NCBI GenBank assembly: GCA_036734545.1
Contig: DAIMYJ010000091.1
Span: 1-11,743, forward strand
Reading direction: 5' to 3'
DNA from: UBA7236 sp036734545
GTDB lineage: Bacteria; Bacteroidota; Bacteroidia; Chitinophagales; BACL12
Length of the DNA: 11,743 bases
The position numbers were made by a program, and so were the translations under genes. The notes under the pieces are model-generated. The model was not told where the DNA came from and made no database searches. It was given only the letters and a program-made list of their open reading frames with translations. Shown piece by piece: positions 6,781-11,743 of this stretch; position 1 is the stretch's first letter; every line of letters starts with the position of its first letter.

Positions 6781-6795
6781 CCATAAAAATTATGG
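6781..6795. promoter_or_regulatory. Palindrome CCATAA-AAA-TTATGG upstream of the lyase gene, possible operator
   Basis: This is a perfect inverted repeat with 6-bp arms and a 3-bp centre, centred about 29 bp before the lyase start codon. It is A/T-rich and has the size of a dimeric repressor or activator site. It does not match the enterobacterial TyrR box. Assignment as an operator is inference from symmetry and position. Confidence 0.4.
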
Positions 6796-6914
6796 TGACT
6801 TTCATCATTGAATCACCGCATAAAATGCATGCCGCCAATTGCCGAACTGAGCGACACCTGCAGCCATGCCGTTGGTTTTGCCGGTGTGCGGATGTAAAAC
6901 CGTATAAACACTTC

Positions 6915-6929
6915 ATAAATTCCATTTAT
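6915..6929. repeat. Inverted repeat ATAAAT-TCC-ATTTAT
   Basis: Six-base arms flank TCC, forming a perfect A/T-rich palindrome whose right arm overlaps the first unit of the 11-bp array at 6922-6965. It lies about 70-80 bp upstream of the SPFH gene start, in the divergent control region. Confidence 0.4.
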
Positions 6930-6965
6930 GCATTTCATATGTACTATTTATGCAACTTTTATGCA
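6922..6965 (+). repeat. Four tandem 11-bp repeats carrying TTTATGCA
   Basis: Four contiguous 11-mers read CCATTTATGCA, TTTCATATGTA, CTATTTATGCA and ACTTTTATGCA. TTTATGCA is exact in units 1, 3 and 4, and unit 2 keeps TATG and the final A, so TATG recurs at exactly 11-bp spacing (6927, 6938, 6949, 6960). The array ends 31 bp before the SPFH gene's ATG. One-turn spacing would put all copies on one face of the DNA helix, as in a cooperative operator. This stretch is also part of an open frame into the SPFH gene, but the signal peptide shows that translation starts at 6997. Confidence 0.65.
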
Positions 6966-6996
6966 AACCCGCCGTTCAAAAAATAAAACGTTCATC

Positions 6997-7767
6997 ATGC
7001 GTACATCCATCCTCACCATCACCGCCGGCCTCGCACTGTTGGCATTCAGCAGTTGCACTGTGGTCAGACCGGGAGAAGCCGGCGTTAAACAGACACTCGG
7101 CAAGCTCTCCAACCAGGTGAGCACACAGGGTCCTGTATTCTTCAACCCGCTCACCACCAAAGTGGTAAAAACCTCGGTGCAGACCAACAATCTCGAATTA
7201 TCGCTGAGCCTGCCCAGCAAAGAGGGCCTTAGCATCACCAGTCAGATCTCCATTCTCTATCGCCTCAACGCCGATCAGGTGCCGATGGTGATCCGCAACA
7301 TCGGGCTCGATTATGAGACCATTATCGCCAACGTATTCCGGTCTGCCTCCGCAGATGTTTGCGCGCAGTTCTTCGCCAAGGACATGCACAGCGGTATGCG
7401 GGCAGAGATCGAAGCGGCCATTCTTGAAAAGATGAGCGGCATCCTCACGCAGCAGGGTATCATCATCGAAGCGGTGCTCATGAAGAGCATTCAGCTGCCG
7501 CCCGGACTGGCCAGTTCCATAGAACAAAAACTGCAGGCCGAACAGGATGCGATGCGCATGGAATTTTTACTTGATCAGGCCAAACTGGAAGCCGAAAGAA
7601 AGATCATTGAAGCGACCGGTGAGCGCGATGCACAGAAGATCCTGGCAGAAGGCCTGACCGAAGAGATCATCAAGATACGATCCATTGAAGCTTTTCAGCT
7701 GTTGTCGACCTCACCCAACAGCAAGATCATCGTGACCGATGGCGAAGCGCCGTTGCTGATCGAATAA
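6997..7767 (+). CDS. Lipid-anchored prohibitin / SPFH (Band 7) domain protein
   Basis: This 256-residue protein belongs to the prohibitin-like SPFH group, which forms membrane-bound oligomers linked to membrane organisation and protease control. A lipoprotein signal ends LAFSSC, giving lipid attachment at Cys20 instead of the usual N-terminal membrane helix. The SPFH domain spans about 22-190 (VRPGEAGVKQTLGKL, SLPSKEGLSITSQISILYRL, FRSASADVCAQFFAKDMHSG, IEAVLMKSIQLPPGL). A charged coiled coil follows (about 172-228, AEQDAMRMEF to RDAQKILAEG), with a prohibitin-like tail SPNSKIIVTDGEAPLLIE. The ATG at 6997 is chosen because it begins the signal peptide; the open frame extends back to 6928 with non-signal sequence. 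A strong terminator follows, so it is probably monocistronic. Confidence 0.9.
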   Translation: MRTSILTITAGLALLAFSSCTVVRPGEAGVKQTLGKLSNQVSTQGPVFFNPLTTKVVKTSVQTNNLELSLSLPSKEGLSITSQISILYRLNADQVPMVIRNIGLDYETIIANVFRSASADVCAQFFAKDMHSGMRAEIEAAILEKMSGILTQQGIIIEAVLMKSIQLPPGLASSIEQKLQAEQDAMRMEFLLDQAKLEAERKIIEATGERDAQKILAEGLTEEIIKIRSIEAFQLLSTSPNSKIIVTDGEAPLLIE

Positions 7768-7789
7768 ACGTATTGCAGACGTATGGTTG

Positions 7790-7828
7790 GATCGCCTGTT
7801 TGCCTGTGCAAACGGGCGATCATTTTTT
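7790..7828 (+). terminator. Intrinsic terminator of the SPFH gene
   Basis: A 14-bp stem pairs 7790-7803 (GATCGCCTGTTTGC) with 7808-7821 through one G-U wobble and a CTGT loop, followed by ATTTTTT. It begins 22 bp after the SPFH stop codon. The minus direction has no T-run after the hairpin, so it is not a good terminator for the nitroreductase gene ending at 7845. Confidence 0.9.
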
Positions 7829-7844
7829 CAGCGCATCTCTACCT

Positions 7845-8426
7845 TCAGCGCACCCAGCGCACCTTGTCTTCCATACCGGTGCGTTTGCCTTCGGGCGCAG
7901 GCACGTTGTAATTGCCGATATATAACATGCCGAGGCACAGATCCTTTTCGCCGAGGCCCATATAAGTGCGCATCTCCGGGTGTGCGGTCATACCGCCGGT
8001 GCTCCAGTAGGCGCCTACACCATATGCATGCGCCGTGAGTAAAATATTCTGCACGGCACAGGATACCGCAGCGATCTCTTCCCATTGCGGCAGCTTCTCC
8101 GTTTCCTGACGCTTCATGCCGATGAGCACCACATGCGAAGCTTTTTGCGGCGTGCTGATCATCTTCTCATATTTCAACGCATTGAACTGATCTTCAGGTG
8201 TAATACGCTTGTACAGTTCACCCTGCCATTCGGCAAATGCCTGCACCCCCTTGCCTGCACATACCACAAAACGCCAGGGCTCCGTGCGTGCGTGCGTGGG
8301 CGCCCATTGCGCGCTGTCGAGCATGGCCTGCACGATGTCGTCGCTGACGGGCTGGTCGTTATACATTTCCGGTTTGATGGACCGGCGTGTCCGGATGGTC
8401 GTTTCAAGCATATTGATTCCCTGCAT
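7845..8426 (-). CDS. Nitroreductase family FMN-dependent oxidoreductase (YdjA-like)
   Basis: This 193-residue flavoprotein belongs to the nitroreductase superfamily, which reduces nitro compounds, quinones or unknown substrates with NAD(P)H. The FMN-phosphate motif RTRRSIK (12-18), the segment WAPTHARTEPWRFVV typical of YdjA-like members, and the late FMN contact AYGVGAYWSTGGM are visible. The C-terminus LGMLYIGNYNVPAPEGKR also fits. Length is normal for the short, single-domain members. Two starts are possible: ATG at 8424-8426 (given) or ATG at 8409-8411, which gives MLETTIRTRRS and is closer to the usual family N-terminus. The gene is divergent from the DUF3179 lipoprotein with only about 19-34 bp between starts, so promoters must overlap coding sequence. 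A near -7 box, TAATTTCG, lies at 8455-8462. Confidence 0.9.
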   Translation of the reverse strand: MQGINMLETTIRTRRSIKPEMYNDQPVSDDIVQAMLDSAQWAPTHARTEPWRFVVCAGKGVQAFAEWQGELYKRITPEDQFNALKYEKMISTPQKASHVVLIGMKRQETEKLPQWEEIAAVSCAVQNILLTAHAYGVGAYWSTGGMTAHPEMRTYMGLGEKDLCLGMLYIGNYNVPAPEGKRTGMEDKVRWVR

Positions 8427-8431
8427 AGCTG

Positions 8432-8439
8432 TACCTTTG
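8432..8439 (+). promoter_or_regulatory. Candidate -7 box TACCTTTG before the DUF3179 gene
   Basis: The sequence matches TAnnTTTG and ends 6 bp before the ATG at 8446. A TTG occurs at 8413-8415, giving a 16-bp spacer, a little shorter than the usual range. If used, the mRNA would be nearly leaderless and the promoter would overlap the nitroreductase start. Confidence 0.35.
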
Positions 8440-8445
8440 TATCGA

Positions 8446-9522
8446 ATGAGGATGCGAAATTACTATATCCCGGTTGTATGCAGCACACTCCTGGTGCTTT
8501 GTGGCTGCGCGGAACAGGATGCAGGCCGCAAAGAGCCGGATACGGCTGCTTCCGGCGAAAAAAAGATATATGACGAATGGCTCATCGATCTGGAAAAAGT
8601 GGAGGATGGCTGCGAGCGGCTGGACTGCATACGCTCCATCGATGAACCGAAATTCATCTCCGTAGCGGCCGCGGATTTCATCAGCGATGAGGACCTCGTG
8701 ATCGGCGTGCGCATGGGGGAGGATATCCATTGCTATCCGCATAACATCCTCGACTGGCATGAGATCGTGAACGACTACATGGACGACACCTACCTCGCCG
8801 TGAATTATTGTCCGCTCACCGGCTCCGGCATGGCATGGAACCGGAAGATCGACGGCAAGCTGACCGAATTCGGCGTATCGGGATTACTGTATAACAGTAA
8901 TGTGATCCCGTACGACCGCACTACGCGTTCGGCATGGAGTCAGATGAAACAGGTGTGTGTGAATGGCGAACTGTACGAACGGCGTGCACAGGCTTTTCAG
9001 GTGATCGAAACAACATGGGCCACCTGGAAAAAATTATATCCCGACAGCAAAGTGGTAAGCACGGAAACCGGTATGCAGCGCGACTATTACAGTTACCCCT
9101 ATGGCGACTACCGCGAGAACACCGAGATCTACTTTGATGTGGAATTCGAGAACGACACGCTGCACCCAAAAGAACGCCTGTATGGCATCATCGATGGCGA
9201 TGCAGCACGCTGTTACCGCTTCAGTAATTTCCGCAACGGCATCCGCGTGCTGCAGGATACCGCTTTCGGCAAAAATATTCTGGTAGTGGGCAGTGAGCGC
9301 GATAATTTCATCACGGCGTTCGCACATCCGGCCGGCACCACATTCAAGCCTCACACCAAACAGGTACCGGGCGTGATGGCGGATGCCGAAGGCAATGTAT
9401 ACGATCCCTTCGGGTATTGCATCGAGGGTACAAAAAAAGGGAGCCGACTGACTCCCCTGAATGGTTTTACTGCGTATTGGTTTGCATGGGTGGCGTTCTA
9501 CCCTGACCTGCAGTTCAAATGA
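8446..9522 (+). CDS. DUF3179 domain lipoprotein
   Basis: This 358-residue exported protein matches DUF3179 (PF11376), a family of unknown function in bacteria and archaea. A lipoprotein signal (MRMRNYYIP then a hydrophobic core to LCGC) puts the lipid on Cys21. The family blocks are clear: EDLVIGVRMGEDIHCYPHNILDWHEI (split here at about 82-107), VNYCPLTGSG (119-128, with conserved Cys122), FGVSGLLYNSN (142-152), DRTTRSAWSQM (157-167), the ETTWATWKKLYPDSKVVS block, and the C-terminal WFAWVAFYPD. The open frame continues upstream to 8209, inside the nitroreductase gene, but the signal peptide fixes the start at ATG 8446 or ATG 8452. The gene ends 22 bp from the convergent small lipoprotein gene. 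Confidence 0.9.
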   Translation: MRMRNYYIPVVCSTLLVLCGCAEQDAGRKEPDTAASGEKKIYDEWLIDLEKVEDGCERLDCIRSIDEPKFISVAAADFISDEDLVIGVRMGEDIHCYPHNILDWHEIVNDYMDDTYLAVNYCPLTGSGMAWNRKIDGKLTEFGVSGLLYNSNVIPYDRTTRSAWSQMKQVCVNGELYERRAQAFQVIETTWATWKKLYPDSKVVSTETGMQRDYYSYPYGDYRENTEIYFDVEFENDTLHPKERLYGIIDGDAARCYRFSNFRNGIRVLQDTAFGKNILVVGSERDNFITAFAHPAGTTFKPHTKQVPGVMADAEGNVYDPFGYCIEGTKKGSRLTPLNGFTAYWFAWVAFYPDLQFK

Positions 9523-9544
9523 TCGTTGTGCAGGCGGCGGATCA

Positions 9545-10081
9545 TCACTCGATCGTCCGTCCACCCGCCTCCTTGGTATTCACGGAGGTGTTGTTGATCT
9601 TCTCCATATTCACTTCCAGAAAAGCATAGATGCTTTCCGGTGTGCTCTTGAATTCTCTTCCGGCATAATCCACGATACCCACGCGGCCCTGCCATTCCTT
9701 GGCCATCAGCGTATAACGTCCGCCGTAATCGGCATTCGCACCGAAGCGCAGTGTGCTGCCATCGGCATCGAAGCTTACGAGGAAGGTATCTCTGTTCTCG
9801 GCTTTCACCACCACACCGGGTGTGCCGGAGCGGATGATGAACTGTTCTACTTTCTTACCGTCAACGATCTTGATCTCACCACCGGAGATCTCCGTTTCGC
9901 TGGCAGCCAGTTCCCGATACAGCACAATGTCGCCATTCAGATAGAACTGCACTTTTTTCAGTTGCGATTCATCGAAATTCGTTTGCGATTGTGTGGATGA
10001 GGTATACGGACTTAAATAAGTGGTGCATGAGGCCAGAAACAACGACAGAACGGCCATGGCGGGTATAAAAACCTTTTTCAT
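9545..10081 (-). CDS. Small lipoprotein of unknown function
   Basis: This 178-residue protein has a clean lipoprotein signal: MKKVFIPAMA, a hydrophobic core, and the lipobox LASC with lipid on Cys19. A Ser/Thr/Gln-rich linker (20-36) leads to a compact, beta-rich domain: KKVQFYLNGDIVLYREL, GGEIKIVDGKKVEQFIIRSGTPGVVV, FLVSFDADGSTLRFG, GRYTLMAKEW and the ending YAFLEVNMEKINNTSVNTKEAGGRTIE. I do not recognise a named domain. The ATG at 10079-10081 is preferred over the GTG one codon upstream. It lies 50 bp downstream of the amine-oxidase gene on the same strand, with no terminator between them, so co-transcription is likely. An 8-bp long-range inverted repeat fills the gap. Confidence 0.82.
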   Translation of the reverse strand: MKKVFIPAMAVLSLFLASCTTYLSPYTSSTQSQTNFDESQLKKVQFYLNGDIVLYRELAASETEISGGEIKIVDGKKVEQFIIRSGTPGVVVKAENRDTFLVSFDADGSTLRFGANADYGGRYTLMAKEWQGRVGIVDYAGREFKSTPESIYAFLEVNMEKINNTSVNTKEAGGRTIE

Positions 10082-10084
10082 CAC

Positions 10085-10136
10085 GGTGATTTTACTGATT
10101 CAGGTGCAAGAATAATGCCATTCATCCGAAATCACC
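10085..10136. repeat. Long-loop inverted repeat between amine oxidase and lipoprotein genes
   Basis: GGTGATTT (10085-10092) and AAATCACC (10129-10136) are perfect inverted repeats separated by 36 bp. On the minus strand the left arm covers the amine-oxidase stop codon and the right arm ends 3 bp before the lipoprotein ATG. In RNA it could close a loop over the start region, but no T-run makes it a terminator. Within the loop TATTCTTG (10107-10114, minus) is one base off the -7 consensus. Confidence 0.35.
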
Positions 10137-11709
10137 CTATGTCGGCGAGGATGTCTTCAGCGGCGAGGCGGCCGGTCTCTGCCGCTCCGTTCATGAAACC
10201 CTGATAGGTGAAGCTGCAATGCTCACCGGCAAAGCGTATGCGTCCCGCGGGCTCCGACTGTGCACCTTCGAGCGTGGTGAACTGTCCGGGCCGGAAACAG
10301 GCGTAGCTGGCTTTCGCATGCGGATAGGCAGGCCAGAGGAAACGACCGGTCTTGCCGGTATGGGTGGCGGTGATGCCGGGATACACCTTTTCGAGGATGG
10401 ACAGACTGTCGGCTGCAAATTCCGCTTCACTCTTTGCGGCCATTACCCCGGTAGCCGCGCCGCCGGTGAATACGGTATAGCCTGCTCCCTCACCCTGCTG
10501 CAGCTGTGTGTTATCCCAGGCGTTCTGCGCGATAGTATCTGTAAAAGTGAAACCGGTATAGCCCTGCTCGCGCCATACTTTTTTATTGAAGCCTAAAAAG
10601 AATTTGGCATTCTGCCCGTAGCCGAGCTCCTGAATGGCTTTGCGTTTTACTTCCGGCATCGGATAATCGATTTCCACTTCACGCAGCACGGAAAATGGCA
10701 GCGTGAGGATCACATGGTCGGCCACTACGGTCTCTGTACCGCCGCCCTTGGACGCAAATTCCAACACCACCTTATCGCCTTCCTGCTGTGCGCGGATGGC
10801 CACGAGTTTTTTATCGGTATGTATCTGTCCATCGAGAAGATCCGACAAACTATCGGTAATGGACTGATTACCTCCGATGATCTTATAGCGCTCATCACTG
10901 AAGCCTGAATAACGGAAACGATCCGTCATATCGGTGTCGATGAGCATGAGGAAATTGATGGCGGATTGCTCTTCTATATCCAGTCCATACTCAGTGGTAT
11001 ATGCTACATCGATGAGTGTATACAACACCCCGCTCACGCCGATGTGTTGCAGATATTCTGCCAGCGACATGCGATCGATCATCACATCGTGTTCGTTGTG
11101 GCTGTTGTAAGCGATGCGGTCACTGAATTTATCGATGTCTTCCTGAATGCGCTGCGCAAAGGGGGTGAACATGTCGAGCAACTCACGATCGGTGATCATA
11201 CGGCCGCCGATAAAGAAGGTGGCATGGTGCAATTTCTGTTCTGCAGGATCATGCGTGTCCAGCAGCGATAAATTAAAATCTTTGGCCAGCCGCAAAATAT
11301 CGGCATGTGTTGAATCTATGAATTCTGCACCCAGTTCGGTGTTGAGTCCGAGTCCCATCATGTTGCGCGCCGTGAATATCCTGCCGCCGGTGCGGTTGGA
11401 GGATTCATAGATCTGTGCCGTAACACCGGCATCCCGCAATATCTTGCCCGCATACAATCCGGCGATACCGGCACCCACGATAGCGATCACCGGCGGATCC
11501 TGCTTGGTGCATGACGTTAAAAATGCCGCACCTGAAAGGGCGGTGAGCGCCGCTGCTCCCGTGCTGTTGCGGATGAATTTTCTGCGCGACCATGTTGCCG
11601 CTTCCCACTCCGCCACTTCATCAACAGGGATATGTTTCTTATTGCTGAGCAATGCCCGGCGATATGCCTGGCGGATACTGTTCACTAAAGGTGTTCTGGA
11701 TGCACGCAT
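10132..11709 (-). CDS. Tat-exported, lipid-anchored flavin amine oxidase
   Basis: This 525-residue FAD enzyme is of the flavin-containing amine oxidase family (PF01593), which oxidises amines or amino acids with release of H2O2. A twin-arginine signal SRRKFIRN (41-48) with a hydrophobic stretch ends in the lipobox LTSC (64-67), so it should be exported folded and lipidated on Cys67. The FAD dinucleotide fold follows: VGAGIAGLYAG (78-88), Glu102 in YESSNRTGGR, and the C-terminal FAGEHCSFTYQGFMNGAAETG (493-513). No covalent-FAD Cys motif like that of mammalian MAO is evident. Forty residues precede the twin arginines, a long N-region that I recall in other Bacteroidota homologues. The ATG at 11707-11709 is the first available; the frame is open to the window edge without another ATG. 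Substrate unknown. Confidence 0.9.
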   Translation of the reverse strand: MRASRTPLVNSIRQAYRRALLSNKKHIPVDEVAEWEAATWSRRKFIRNSTGAAALTALSGAAFLTSCTKQDPPVIAIVGAGIAGLYAGKILRDAGVTAQIYESSNRTGGRIFTARNMMGLGLNTELGAEFIDSTHADILRLAKDFNLSLLDTHDPAEQKLHHATFFIGGRMITDRELLDMFTPFAQRIQEDIDKFSDRIAYNSHNEHDVMIDRMSLAEYLQHIGVSGVLYTLIDVAYTTEYGLDIEEQSAINFLMLIDTDMTDRFRYSGFSDERYKIIGGNQSITDSLSDLLDGQIHTDKKLVAIRAQQEGDKVVLEFASKGGGTETVVADHVILTLPFSVLREVEIDYPMPEVKRKAIQELGYGQNAKFFLGFNKKVWREQGYTGFTFTDTIAQNAWDNTQLQQGEGAGYTVFTGGAATGVMAAKSEAEFAADSLSILEKVYPGITATHTGKTGRFLWPAYPHAKASYACFRPGQFTTLEGAQSEPAGRIRFAGEHCSFTYQGFMNGAAETGRLAAEDILADIG

Positions 11710-11743
11710 ATGGATGTTTGAATGTACGATGTGATGGCCTGAT

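Noticed and set aside
6922..6965. CRISPR or attachment-site interpretation of the 11-bp repeats
   Set aside because: The units are short and contiguous with no spacers, and no integrase or tRNA gene is nearby.
6928..6996. Upstream extension of the SPFH gene by 23 codons
   Set aside because: The extension would bury the lipoprotein signal peptide that starts at 6997 and would translate through the 11-bp repeat array.
8209..8445. Upstream extension of the DUF3179 gene by 79 codons
   Set aside because: It overlaps the nitroreductase gene antisense and precedes an evident lipoprotein signal at 8446.
1..11743. Defence island, secondary-metabolite cluster or mobile element
   Set aside because: No transposase, integrase, nuclease, helicase, toxin-antitoxin or biosynthetic core genes are visible. 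All thirteen genes fit metabolism or envelope functions.

Overview
The window reads as chromosome of a member of the Bacteroidota, most likely of the Chitinophagaceae/Sphingobacteriia type. The evidence is a PorT-like beta-barrel with a C-terminal Phe, lipoboxes of the form FSSC/LASC/LTSC, a DUF2490 outer-membrane protein, weak or absent Shine-Dalgarno sequences, and several TAnnTTTG sequences (the Bacteroidota -7 promoter box) just upstream of genes. I could not run a database search, so names rest on motif and family recognition. Thirteen protein genes are supported and no RNA gene was seen.

Left part (1-3567, all minus strand): a Cys/Met-metabolism PLP enzyme cut by the window edge; a repeat-rich intergenic region with an octamer array, a palindrome and a strong terminator; a small DUF2892 membrane protein; the MeaB GTPase that protects methylmalonyl-CoA mutase; a terminator-like hairpin directly before meaB; and a PorT-like outer-membrane barrel protein.

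Middle part (3568-6996): a divergent promoter region, then three closely spaced plus-strand genes (four-helix membrane protein, DUF2490 barrel protein, GNAT acetyltransferase). The GNAT gene overlaps by 17 bp, tail to tail, a minus-strand tyrosine phenol-lyase that keeps the residues separating it from tryptophanase. The 237-bp region upstream of the lyase holds a palindrome on its side and a striking 4 x 11-bp tandem repeat on the side of the next gene.

Right part (6997-11743): a lipid-anchored prohibitin/SPFH protein with its own terminator; a nitroreductase divergent from a DUF3179 lipoprotein; a small unknown lipoprotein; and a Tat-exported, lipid-anchored flavin amine oxidase, the last two probably co-transcribed.

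No defence system, mobile element, CRISPR array or obvious novel multi-gene system is visible. The genes look like ordinary core or accessory metabolism and envelope functions. The points most worth following are regulatory: the helically phased 11-mer array before the SPFH gene, the terminator-like hairpin 18 bp before meaB, and the tyrosine phenol-lyase assignment with its upstream palindrome.
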